This document shows positions 1 through 5,322 of a DNA stretch of 16,716 nt, one piece after another; position 1 is the first letter of the stretch; each line of letters begins with the position of its first letter. The notes beneath the pieces were generated by a model, which did no database searches, had not been told where the DNA came from, and saw only the letters and a list, made by a program, of their open reading frames with translations. The DNA is from an archaeon (GTDB lineage Archaea > Nanobdellota > Nanobdellia > Pacearchaeales > GW2011-AR1), in the NCBI GenBank assembly GCA_030699005.1, contig JAUYLQ010000011.1, positions 1 to 16,716 on the forward strand, read 5' to 3'. A program made the translations under genes and the position numbers.

Positions 1-122
1 TTTATATCCAAGAAGAAAAGAAGTCAGAAGGAATCTCAATATTCACTTGGATTTTAATTGGAATCATTGTCATACTCTTTGGAGTATCTTATTACTTTTA
101 CAAAAATAAAAAGGGAAAATGA
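1..122 (+). CDS. C-terminus of a membrane-anchored protein (5' end outside window)
   Basis: An open frame enters from the left edge (first full codon at base 3) and ends in TGA at 120-122. The visible 39 residues are a charged stretch (QEEKKSEG), one hydrophobic helix of about 20 residues (IFTWILIGIIVILFGVSYYF) and a short Lys-rich tail (KNKKGK). This is the layout of a C-terminal membrane anchor with a positively charged cytoplasmic end, as found on archaeal surface proteins. The function of the missing N-terminal part cannot be judged. The anchor reading is good; the surface-protein reading is inference. Confidence 0.6.
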   Translation, partial: YIQEEKKSEGISIFTWILIGIIVILFGVSYYFYKNKKGK

Positions 123-188
123 AAATGTCTAAAAAGAAAATGAGGGGTTCTTATTTTGCTTCTTTTTCTAAAAGAAGATTTCGTTAAG

Positions 189-197
189 TTTATTAAA
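189..197 (+). promoter_or_regulatory. TATA-box-like element for the 165-residue gene
   Basis: TTTATTAAA is centred about 25 bases upstream of the ATG at 218, and no Shine-Dalgarno lies between them. This matches an archaeal promoter giving a leaderless mRNA. Confidence 0.4.
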
Positions 198-217
198 TTA
201 GTTTTTATTATCTTTTT

Positions 218-715
218 ATGGGATTTAAAAGTTGGTTAAATGATTTGTTCAAAGATGAAGAAACAAATGAAAAGAAAAAGGAATCAATAACTATTGACGA
301 ATATCTAAGGGAGAGGGATAAAAAAGAAAGAGAAGAAAGAAAGAAAATAAAGGAGTTTAAGGAAAGAGGAGGAAAACTTTTATGCAAAGGAATTATAACC
401 TATAATTTTTCTGCAAGAAAGGCAGATAAATTTAAAGTAAAGTTTGAAATAAGAGAAAGAATAATTGACACTACAGAAGCAAAAGGAAATTTAAATTTTG
501 TAAATACTGAAGTCGTTGGTGTAAAAAATATTGCTGGGATGTCAAGTCTGTCTGAAGAACAAAAACAAAAAATTATGGATGAAATTGGAAAAGTAAAACC
601 AAAGGAATATAGTAATAAAAAAGAGATTAAAATCACATTTGAGGGAAAATCAAATATAAAAAGGGAACATTGGATAGATGACCCTGAGTTATATGGGTAT
701 AAGTTTGATGATTAA
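218..715 (+). CDS. Hypothetical protein, 165 aa, charged N-terminal helix plus small alpha/beta domain
   Basis: I do not recognise the family. Residues 1-50 are very rich in Lys and Glu and probably form a long helix or coiled coil (EYLRERDKKEREERKK). From about residue 51 there is a small domain with alternating beta-like segments (KLLCKGIITYNF, KFKVKFEIRERII, KKEIKITFEGK) around a helix (SEEQKQKIMDEIG). There is no signal peptide or membrane segment, so it is probably cytoplasmic. A TATA-like box precedes the ATG at leaderless distance. A possible very short basic ORF (755-862) follows. It lies in the region that also holds the integrase, so it may be element cargo, but no sequence feature proves that. 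Confidence 0.7.
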   Translation: MGFKSWLNDLFKDEETNEKKKESITIDEYLRERDKKEREERKKIKEFKERGGKLLCKGIITYNFSARKADKFKVKFEIRERIIDTTEAKGNLNFVNTEVVGVKNIAGMSSLSEEQKQKIMDEIGKVKPKEYSNKKEIKITFEGKSNIKREHWIDDPELYGYKFDD

Positions 716-754
716 AAAGAGATTGCTTAAACAAATCAATATTAAGCAAAGAAA

Positions 755-862
755 ATGACAAAGAAGAATTTACCCACAACAAAAGAAAAAAATTATCCAA
801 TTAGAAGAAGATATTTTGAAAGGATTAAAAGAGTTGGAAGTTTAGTATCTAGTGAAAAATAA
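755..862 (+). CDS. Possible micro-protein, 35 aa, basic
   Basis: ATG at 755 opens 35 codons ending in TAA at 860-862. The product is strongly basic (motif YPIRRRYFERIKR) and would suit a small nucleic-acid-binding peptide. It lies 39 bases after the 165-residue gene on the same strand and just before a terminator-like inverted repeat. No clear Shine-Dalgarno was seen. An open frame this short can occur by chance in AT-rich DNA. Confidence 0.3.
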   Translation: MTKKNLPTTKEKNYPIRRRYFERIKRVGSLVSSEK

Positions 863-894
863 AAAATCCAAATAAATCGGACTGGATATTTTTT
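861..894. terminator. Terminator-like inverted repeat with T-run
   Basis: AAAAAATCCA (861-870) can pair with TGGATATTTTTT (883-894), leaving a 2-base bulge, and more T-runs follow. It closes the plus-strand transcript of the 165-residue gene. Being nearly symmetric, it could also stop the minus-strand transcript coming from the operon ending at 1320. Confidence 0.45.
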
Positions 895-1193
895 AGTTTT
901 TATCCACCCCTTTTTTATTATCTCTTTTTTTCATCTTCTAAAACCTTCTTTTAATAAGGGAATTCTAACATTTACCCTAAGACCGAACTTTTTGCCCTCT
1001 ATACCCCTATCCATTATCGTAACGACCCCCTTACGAACCAATCATCTCCCTTTAAATTTACCATTTTAACGCTTTAAATCCCTCAATCTTTTAGTATTAC
1101 TTGTTTTGACTTCCACCTTTTTTTCCCACAGCTCGAAAGTATTAACCATAGCCAATCACCATCTTTTTAGTCCTTTGTTATATTATTCCCCAT
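893..1193 (-). other. Chain of six abutting or overlapping micro-ORFs, no ordinary gene
   Basis: The 457-base stretch 863-1319 lies between convergent genes and holds no ORF of normal length. On its purine-rich minus strand six tiny ATG frames follow each other: 1193-1167 (8 aa), 1162-1142 (6 aa), 1149-1066 (27 aa), 1064-1014 (16 aa), 1014-931 (27 aa) and 934-893 (13 aa). Two junctions are TAATG and ATGA overlaps typical of translational coupling. G-runs recur along this strand. It could be a decayed gene broken by frameshifts, a polycistron of peptides downstream of the 1320-2228 operon, or chance. A 10-base direct repeat AACATAACAT at 1277-1286 and 1296-1305 lies beside it. Confidence 0.3.
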
Positions 1194-1319
1194 GTTATTT
1201 ATGATTTATAACTGTCCCCCAAAAATATAAATTCTGACATTATCCAAAAAAAATAGAAGGATTAACTTTTTTAATTAACATAACATCTAAATTATAACAT
1301 AACATAAATATATTATATA

Positions 1320-1781
1320 TTACTTATTTTTTTCAATTTTCTTTAAAATCTTAAGAAAATCTTCAAAATCAATCTTTCTAAAGTTTGTTTTAAAATCTTC
1401 AAAAGCATTAAATTTGGAAGTGCCGTACAGCATGTGAACTTTTTCAAAAAACTGCGCTTCTTTCTCATTAAGATTAAATTCGTATAATATTTTCCTTTGT
1501 TCTTCATTTTGTTCATTCTTTTTTATAATTTTATCAAGTTGTTCTTGAAGTTGCTTTAATTTTGTTTCTTCATTTAAGATTTCTCTCTTTGTTATTTCGA
1601 TATCTCTTAAAGTCTCTTGTTCCTTTTCTTCCAAAATAAATTCTCCAAATTCTTCCTTTATCTTTTGTCGGACCCACTCTGAGAATTTATTGTTTAAACC
1701 ACTTTTACTTATTAGCTCACGCTCATATTCAGTTAGGTATATGGTAGTCCTAAATTTTGGATTATTCTGATTGGAATTCAT
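1320..1781 (-). CDS. RHH-like DNA-binding protein with coiled coil, 153 aa
   Basis: Residues 9-47 have a ribbon-helix-helix pattern: a short strand (FRTTIYL), a helix (TEYERELISKSG) and a second helix (KFSEWVRQKIKEEF). Residues about 52-100 form a long Glu/Lys coiled coil, and the last 50 residues look helical. Proteins of this layout are common on archaeal plasmids and viruses as regulators or partition factors; I do not know the exact family. The start is set by a near-perfect Shine-Dalgarno (AAGGAGGT) upstream of the ATG at 1781. The first 20 bases overlap the zinc-ribbon gene in another frame. It is the last gene of the four-gene minus-strand operon beginning at 2228. Confidence 0.75.
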   Translation of the reverse strand: MNSNQNNPKFRTTIYLTEYERELISKSGLNNKFSEWVRQKIKEEFGEFILEEKEQETLRDIEITKREILNEETKLKQLQEQLDKIIKKNEQNEEQRKILYEFNLNEKEAQFFEKVHMLYGTSKFNAFEDFKTNFRKIDFEDFLKILKKIEKNK

Positions 1782-1941
1782 TAATTACCTCCTTAGATTT
1801 TAAAAAACAAGCAAAACAAAGTTTTACCCCCTTCCGTTTAGGGATTGAAGAACTACAAACTAAACATATAGAATCCTGAGGCTCATAAGCTTCAACTTCA
1901 ATAACCTCTGCGCATTTGTAGGATATTTCTTTAGTTTTCAA
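1762..1941 (-). CDS. Small zinc-ribbon protein, 59 aa, TTG start
   Basis: The frame begins at TTG (1941) and ends in TAA at 1762-1764. It carries two CxxC pairs, CLVC at about residues 26-29 and CFAC at about 42-45, spaced as in a zinc ribbon. An in-frame TGA lies three codons before the TTG. A good Shine-Dalgarno (GGAGTGA) sits six bases upstream, so TTG is the best supported start. The 5' end overlaps the preceding gene's stop and the 3' end overlaps the next gene by 20 bases, so translation is probably coupled along the operon. Small zinc ribbons of this kind are common DNA- or RNA-binding proteins of archaeal mobile elements; the target is unknown. Confidence 0.65.
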   Translation of the reverse strand: MKTKEISYKCAEVIEVEAYEPQDSICLVCSSSIPKRKGVKLCFACFLKSKEVINEFQSE

Positions 1942-2083
1942 TTTTCTTCACTCCATTTATTTTGTAATTGGGGGTGTCAACCCCATTAAGTCTTATAGGT
2001 GGGGTTGACTCTGATAAGAGAGATTCAAGATTTTCCATTAATTTTTTAAATTCAAAAATGAATTCTGAGTCTTCAATTTGCAT
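1931..2083 (-). CDS. Hypothetical acidic small protein, 50 aa
   Basis: I chose the ATG at 2083, which overlaps the end of the RHH gene (stop at 2073-2075) by 11 bases, as expected for coupled translation. A start at 2116 is possible but would deepen the overlap. The first half is an acidic helix (EFIFEFKKLMENLESLL) and the second half looks disordered (STPPIRLNGVDTPNYK). No family was recognised. The DNA of the second half holds a 10-base inverted repeat (1976-1985/2000-2009), which may matter more than the protein sequence there. It is the second gene of the 2228-1320 operon. Confidence 0.55.
   Translation of the reverse strand: MQIEDSEFIFEFKKLMENLESLLSESTPPIRLNGVDTPNYKINGVKKIEN
2000..2009. 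repeat. Right arm of a 10-bp inverted repeat inside the 50-aa gene
   Basis: TGGGGTTGAC here is the exact reverse complement of GTCAACCCCA at 1976-1985, with a 14-base spacer. The left arm can also fold locally (GGGG at 1971-1974 with CCCC at 1981-1984), giving two exclusive hairpins. Confidence 0.6.
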
Positions 2084-2228
2084 TTTGACTCTCCAAAATT
2101 TTTTTACAAAACTCAAATAAGGCTAATTTTGTGATTCCAGAATTTGTATTTCCAAGTTTTTTTGCCACTTCATCAATTTTTGAAATTAGTTCATCTTCTT
2201 CCTCAAAACGAAGTAATATGTTCCTCAT
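2073..2228 (-). CDS. Ribbon-helix-helix (CopG-like) regulator, 51 aa
   Basis: A 51-codon frame runs from ATG at 2228 to TGA at 2073-2075. It fits the whole RHH fold: a strand (RNILLRF), helix A (EEEDELISKIDEVAKKLG), a turn with Gly (NTNSG) and helix B (ITKLALFEFCKKIL). Such proteins bind DNA as dimers and usually repress their own operon. It is the first gene of the four-gene minus-strand operon. The TATA-like ATATTTAAG at 2252-2260 sits at leaderless distance, and two TTAACAAT copies lie between that box and the start codon, a natural autorepression operator. The DNA-binding role follows from the fold; the operator link is inference. Confidence 0.7.
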   Translation of the reverse strand: MRNILLRFEEEDELISKIDEVAKKLGNTNSGITKLALFEFCKKILESQNAN

Positions 2229-2410
2229 GTTAACAATACATTAACAATCTCTTAAATATCCTTGGGGTTAGAGGGTTAGACTATTAATTATCTAATTACT
2301 TTTTCATTTTATTATTAATAAATTTTATCATTAATAAAATTTTTATTAATTTATAAACAAAATGTTTATATATTGTTAACTATATAAATCCGGGTTAGAT
2401 AATTAATAAA
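2229..2410. promoter_or_regulatory. Divergent control region with paired repeats; possible origin
   Basis: This region separates the RHH operon from the 286-residue gene. TTAACAAT occurs at 2230-2237 and 2241-2248, and inverted at 2372-2379. GGGTTAGA occurs in tandem at 2265-2272 and 2273-2280, and again at 2392-2399. A perfect 14-base inverted repeat, TATTAATTATCTAA, occupies 2282-2295 and, reverse-complemented, 2395-2408. Both promoters (TATA boxes ATATTTAAG at 2252-2260 on minus, TATATAAAT at 2381-2389 on plus) are each flanked by one TTAACAAT-type and one GGGTTAGA-type site. The spacer 2300-2356 is almost pure A/T with repeated ATTAATAAA(A)TTTTAT, resembling an unwinding element. Confidence 0.6.
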
Positions 2411-3271
2411 ATGACACTAAGCAACAAAGATGACCTAAAAAAGAAAGGGACTGAACTTTTAAATCCGAGAGTTTATCCTCGCGGGGCTGAAATTTACATG
2501 CTATTATTTTTAAAGGATTGGACAAAGTTAGAAATTTCAAAAAAAGTCTATCCCTATCTTTACGATGATAAAAAGAAGGAAATGGTTCTTGAAAGAAGAA
2601 AAAGAGGAATCTCAAACGTATGGGGAAAAAGTAAAATTCATAGGGCCGTCTCCGATTATGTTTCTGTCTTTTATGAATTAGGGTGGTTAAAAAAAAGATT
2701 AAGAAAACAATCTTCACCAGGAAAAGACCCCGAAGTATATCAAGCAACATTAAAACCATATTTTGAATATTTGGAAAAAGAACGCCAGATAGAATTATCA
2801 ATTTATATTAAAAAAACAATTGAAAATTATGCGTATAAATGCAGAGATTTAATATTTTGGTTAAGTGGCGAGAAAGGTAATTTTACCGACCAAGATTACT
2901 TCATAAAACACATGGACAATTTTGTGAAAGTAATAATTTTTAATTTCTTGGATTTAAATTCGTCCCAATTCAAAAAATCTTCTGAGGTTGGGTATGAATT
3001 GGCAAATGAGTTTCTGGAATCAATAGATATGACTTTGTTGGGGCAGAGGTTATACCAACAGTTTTTAGTAAATTACGCAGAAAGGAAGTTAAGTGAGGAA
3101 GAAGCAGAAGGCACACTCGAACTCATATTTAAGCTTGGAGGATATGATGCTGTACAACCAGGAGGCTTGTATTCGGACATTTTAATAAGGATTGAAGCAG
3201 AGAAAAATCTTCAAAAAAAATTAAAAAAAGAAGGGGAAAGGTTTAGTTATAAAGAGATTTCAAAAGGATAA
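2411..3271 (+). CDS. Element-encoded wHTH-like protein, 286 aa (regulator or replication initiator candidate)
   Basis: The family is not recognised. Residues about 20-120 look like a winged helix-turn-helix: helices (GAEIYMLLFLKDW, KLEISKKVYPYL), then SKIHRAVSDYVSVFYELGWLKK followed by a basic wing-like stretch (KRLRKQSSPGKDP). The rest (about 125-285) is predominantly helical and charged, without signal peptide or membrane segment. The ATG lies 26 bases after the centre of TATATAAAT, so a leaderless transcript is likely. It is divergent from the RHH operon across the repeat-rich region and convergent with the integrase (6-base gap). Position beside an AT-rich repeat region makes an initiator or master regulator role plausible; this is inference from context. 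Confidence 0.7.
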   Translation: MTLSNKDDLKKKGTELLNPRVYPRGAEIYMLLFLKDWTKLEISKKVYPYLYDDKKKEMVLERRKRGISNVWGKSKIHRAVSDYVSVFYELGWLKKRLRKQSSPGKDPEVYQATLKPYFEYLEKERQIELSIYIKKTIENYAYKCRDLIFWLSGEKGNFTDQDYFIKHMDNFVKVIIFNFLDLNSSQFKKSSEVGYELANEFLESIDMTLLGQRLYQQFLVNYAERKLSEEEAEGTLELIFKLGGYDAVQPGGLYSDILIRIEAEKNLQKKLKKEGERFSYKEISKG

Positions 3272-3277
3272 TAAATT

Positions 3278-4363
3278 TTATTTGCTTTTCTGAATCACTT
3301 TCAATTTTTGACTTTCTGTCATTTGATTAATTTTCTTCATCAAGGGTAAGAATTTCTTTATTGCTTCGAATTCCTTCATCTTCTTTTCTAAATCTTCCAA
3401 CTTATTTTTTTCACCAGGGGTCATATCCTCAACTTGAAATACATTCTCTTTCATTTCTTTTATAATTTTATCTTGGGATAGGTGTGCATAGGTTTTCATT
3501 CCCATAGCAAGAGAATGTCCTGAAACTTCTTCATAAACTTTAGGAGACAATTTTGTGATTAGAAAACTTAAACGGGAATGTCTGAAAAGGTAGCTCCAGA
3601 TTTTCTTTTTTAATCCTGCCTTCTTTCCCAAGTCCTGCAATAAGAAATTTAATCCCATTATAGTCATAATCCCACCACGAACAGACGGGAAAATTAAATC
3701 ATCCTCTTTTGAATTTGTTTCTTTTTTCAGTCGTGTTAAGTGGGAGATAGTGTCTCCAATATAAACAGCTCTTCTTCTTTTTGTCTTGCCTGAATAAAGA
3801 TAAATTTGTTTTTTATTAAAATCAACATCATTATATCTTGATTTCAGAAGTTCTTCAGGTCTTGCTCCTGAAATATGTAAGACCGCAACTAAACTAATTT
3901 TTTTCATATCTGAAGTTGCCTTCATCATCTTATCAATATCAAGGTCTGTTAAAAGGTCATTCGGTTTTATTGCCTTGCTTTCATCTTTTCTTTTTTGTTT
4001 GAAAAGCTTAAACCTTTTGAATCTTTTTTCTGAATCATCAAAACATTCTTCTAAAAAATTCTTTATGTTTGTTACATCTTCATTAAACTGGTATGAACTT
4101 ATTTTTTCTTCCTTGAAAGATTTATCTAAGGCCGAAGCCGTATTGACATAATCATCATAAGTTATCTTATCCCAATCCTTCTTTATGAATGTTAGAAATC
4201 TTATAAGTGACCTTCTTATATTTCCTTTTCTCTTTTCAGAACGATTATTCTTTTCTTTGAACCACTCTTCAAACTTATCCTTATTCTTTTTGCTTAAGCT
4301 ATTGTAAGCTGTTTCAGATTCAGGGGTCTTTGAGTTAGTTTTAAAAATAAGCCACTCGTTCAT
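3278..4363 (-). CDS. Tyrosine recombinase / integrase, 361 aa
   Basis: This is a site-specific recombinase of the phage integrase/XerA family. It has an N-terminal SAM-like core-binding region (about residues 20-125) and a catalytic domain (about 138-300). All active-site residues are visible: Arg168 (SGARPEELL), Lys193 (SGKTKRR), His262-Ser-Arg264 (LFRHSRLSF), His283 (SGHS) and the nucleophile Tyr292 (TYAHLS). A C-terminal coiled coil (about 315-350) may aid oligomer formation. The gene is intact and starts only 53 bases from a tRNA-Glu gene, the usual target of such enzymes, so it most likely inserts the flanking element there. A TATA box (4385-4392 read on minus) lies inside a palindrome shared with the tRNA promoter. 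Confidence 0.92.
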   Translation of the reverse strand: MNEWLIFKTNSKTPESETAYNSLSKKNKDKFEEWFKEKNNRSEKRKGNIRRSLIRFLTFIKKDWDKITYDDYVNTASALDKSFKEEKISSYQFNEDVTNIKNFLEECFDDSEKRFKRFKLFKQKRKDESKAIKPNDLLTDLDIDKMMKATSDMKKISLVAVLHISGARPEELLKSRYNDVDFNKKQIYLYSGKTKRRRAVYIGDTISHLTRLKKETNSKEDDLIFPSVRGGIMTIMGLNFLLQDLGKKAGLKKKIWSYLFRHSRLSFLITKLSPKVYEEVSGHSLAMGMKTYAHLSQDKIIKEMKENVFQVEDMTPGEKNKLEDLEKKMKEFEAIKKFLPLMKKINQMTESQKLKVIQKSK

Positions 4364-4370
4364 TTTTTAT

Positions 4371-4402
4371 TCACGATAAGGGCATTTATAAGTTTATCGT
4401 GA
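4371..4402. promoter_or_regulatory. Palindromic divergent promoter/operator between integrase and tRNA-Glu
   Basis: TCACGATAA (4371-4379) and TTATCGTGA (4394-4402) form a perfect 9-base inverted repeat with a 14-base spacer. The spacer holds TTTATAAG (4385-4392), which reads as a TATA box in both directions. Its centre lies about 25 bases from the integrase ATG and about 29 bases from the tRNA 5' end. A protein bound to the two arms would be placed to control both; the integrase itself is a candidate. Confidence 0.6.
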
Positions 4403-4416
4403 TTAAAGTAAATTTA

Positions 4417-4611
4417 GCCCCGATAGTATAGTGGCCAAGTACGCTGCCCTCTCAAGAAGATGAAAGAGGTGACTTTAATCTTGACGAAAGAACAAGGTCT
4501 TGCATCTTAATGCAACCTTCTTTCAATAAAGATCTTAACAATCTGAAAAACAAGGGAAACCTTCGACTTCAGAGAACGGCAGTAACCCGAGTTCGAATCT
4601 CGGCCGGGGCG
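4417..4611 (+). tRNA. tRNA-Glu (CUC), with 122-base intron
   Basis: Exons 4417-4454 and 4577-4611 join to a 73-base tRNA without encoded CCA. The acceptor stem is GCCCCGA/CCGGGGC with discriminator G; pair 7:66 is an A-C mismatch. D stem is GTAT/GTAC (one G-T pair), anticodon stem CTGCC/GGCAG, loop CTCTCA-C with anticodon CUC (4451-4453), variable loop TAAC, and T arm CCGAG-TTCGAAT-CTCGG. The intron interrupts at the canonical 37/38 position. Both splice sites lie in a bulge-helix-bulge: outer helix CTGCC/GGCAG, central helix CTCT/AGAG, 3-base bulges CAA and AAC, inner helix GAAG/CTTC. A TATA box lies about 29 bases upstream. Confidence 0.93.
4455..4576 (+). other. tRNA-Glu intron with a long internal hairpin
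   Basis: The 122-base intron is longer than most archaeal tRNA introns. It holds one extended imperfect hairpin: ATCTT (4478-4482)/AAGAT (4529-4533), GAAAG (4486-4490)/CTTTC (4520-4524), AAGG (4494-4497)/CCTT (4516-4519) and TTGCAT (4500-4505)/ATGCAA (4510-4515), with loop CTTA. In the three inner stems the unpaired bases are only on the 5' side. No ORF of note is present. Confidence 0.75.
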
Positions 4612-4614
4612 TAA

Positions 4615-4631
4615 TTCAACCAAAGGTTGAA
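4615..4631 (+). repeat. Perfect hairpin directly after the tRNA
   Basis: TTCAACC (4615-4621) pairs with GGTTGAA (4625-4631) across an AAA loop. It begins three bases after the tRNA end and may act in 3' processing or termination, or mark a recombination boundary. Confidence 0.5.
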
Positions 4632-4655
4632 CTTCTCTGAAAATTGAATGAGGGG

Positions 4656-4743
4656 AACCCGATTTTGAATCCGAGCATCTTCTGTCGTCATTGTTACAAA
4701 TATTTTGACTACACGGAGTGCGAGTAAGGTCTGGGCGTAATTT
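4656..4743 (+). pseudogene. Degenerate copy of tRNA-Glu T arm and 3' end
   Basis: Bases 4656-4676 resemble the T arm of the intact tRNA (4584-4604): AACCCGA and GAATC are identical, with few changes between. Bases 4728-4743 resemble the acceptor 3' strand and its flank (4602-4617) at 13 of 16 positions, including an exact GGGCGTAATT. About 50 unrelated bases separate the two parts. Displaced tRNA 3' fragments are usual scars of integrase-mediated insertion and excision, so this may be an old attachment-site remnant. No functional tRNA can form here. Confidence 0.4.
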
Positions 4744-4760
4744 TCAAAAATTATCTTTAT

Positions 4761-4928
4761 TTAATTTTTTTTAAGCAATTTAGCTAACCTTAATTTGTTT
4801 TCTTCTCTTTGAGCTTCAATTCTCTTTTTTCGGGCTTCTTTCTCTTGAGGTGGCATTGGTTTCTTGCCTGAAGACAAACGTCTACGCATCCCTTGTTGTT
4901 TGTTTTTTCTTAACCTTTTCTTTGCCAT
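4761..4928 (-). CDS. Hypothetical small, highly basic protein, 55 aa
   Basis: I chose the ATG at 4928 (MAKKRLRKNK...) because a TATA-like TTTATATATCC lies about 25 bases upstream of it, inside a possible longer frame to 5042. The product is Lys/Arg-rich throughout, with a basic N-terminus (KKRLRKNKQQGMRRRL), a Pro-containing turn (KKPMPPQ) and a charged helix (EKEARKKRIEAQREENKLRL). It looks like a ribosome-associated or nucleic-acid-binding peptide, but no family is recognised. It is divergent from the 61-residue gene at 5053. Confidence 0.6.
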   Translation of the reverse strand: MAKKRLRKNKQQGMRRRLSSGKKPMPPQEKEARKKRIEAQREENKLRLAKLLKKN

Positions 4929-5022
4929 TACAAATCCAGCAAATTTGGATATATAAATATTGATAAAGCTCTTCAAAATGTTTTTCGTTAAGGTTTTTTC
5001 AAATCGAGTGCTTTTCGGTAAA

Positions 5023-5032
5023 CTTTTATATC
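5023..5032 (+). promoter_or_regulatory. TATA box for the 61-aa gene
   Basis: CTTTTATATC is centred about 26 bases before the ATG at 5053, with no Shine-Dalgarno between, which suggests a leaderless mRNA. Confidence 0.5.
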
Positions 5033-5052
5033 TCATTTTCATTCATTAAAAC

Positions 5053-5238
5053 ATGGAAAAGAAGGTGCTAAGGGTATTGAAGGAGTGGAATAAAGATGCA
5101 TTTGAGGACGGGAGTTCTGTTCCAAAAAGATGGGCTGAAGTTGAAATAAACAGAAAAAAATCGCTTAAGGGTAAAGGTAAGCCGGTAAAATCAAGAAAAT
5201 CCGAAAAAAGGTTAATCAGGGCATTGATGGACTCTTAA
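5053..5238 (+). CDS. Hypothetical basic protein, 61 aa
   Basis: The family is not recognised. The N-terminal half is a helix of mixed charge ending in a Trp/Pro stretch (LRVLKEWNKDAFED, VPKRWAEVEINRKKS). The middle is a flexible Gly/Lys segment (KGKGKPVKSRKSEKR) and the end is a short helix (LIRALMDS). It is cytoplasmic and probably binds nucleic acid. It has its own TATA box at leaderless distance. The next gene starts 84 bases downstream but has a separate promoter, so the two are probably not a simple operon. Confidence 0.6.
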   Translation: MEKKVLRVLKEWNKDAFEDGSSVPKRWAEVEINRKKSLKGKGKPVKSRKSEKRLIRALMDS

Positions 5239-5241
5239 TTT

Positions 5242-5277
5242 TGTCAGTGGTCTAAATCATTCTGTCAGTTGTCTAAA
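5242..5277 (+). promoter_or_regulatory. Two 15-base direct repeats, probable regulator site
   Basis: TGTCAGTGGTCTAAA (5242-5256) and TGTCAGTTGTCTAAA (5263-5277) match at 14 of 15 positions and are offset by 21 bases, two helix turns, so a protein could bind both on one face. They end about 15 bases upstream of the TATA box of the 5323 gene, as expected for an activator site. Confidence 0.6.
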
Positions 5278-5292
5278 ACAGTACCGCACATG

Positions 5293-5305
5293 TATATATA
5301 AAAAA
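5293..5305 (+). promoter_or_regulatory. TATA box of the secreted-domain/Lrp fusion gene
   Basis: TATATATAAAAAA is centred about 25 bases upstream of the ATG at 5323. The transcript is probably leaderless. Confidence 0.6.
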
Positions 5306-5322
5306 TTATTATAAATTTTTTT

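Noticed and set aside
125..187. 20-codon basic ORF between the first two genes
   Set aside because: Too short, with no ribosome binding site or recognisable motif; chance is likely.
2403..2801. 132-codon minus-strand frame opposite the 286-aa gene
   Set aside because: It is a shadow of the plus-strand gene, with Phe/Leu-rich composition typical of antisense reading of Lys/Glu-rich genes.
1..4370. Second attachment site (copy of the tRNA-Glu end) bounding the element on the left
   Set aside because: I looked for the acceptor and T-arm sequences and found no copy; the boundary is probably outside the window.
4457..4556. C/D-box guide RNA in the tRNA intron (AAGATGA near 4457 and CTGA near 4552)
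   Set aside because: The C box has one mismatch, the boxes are about 95 bases apart, longer than usual archaeal guides, and no clear C'/D' pair is seen.
4929..5042. Longer start for the 55-aa basic protein
   Set aside because: The extension covers the TATA-like element and its residues differ in character from the basic body; the ATG at 4928 fits a leaderless transcript.
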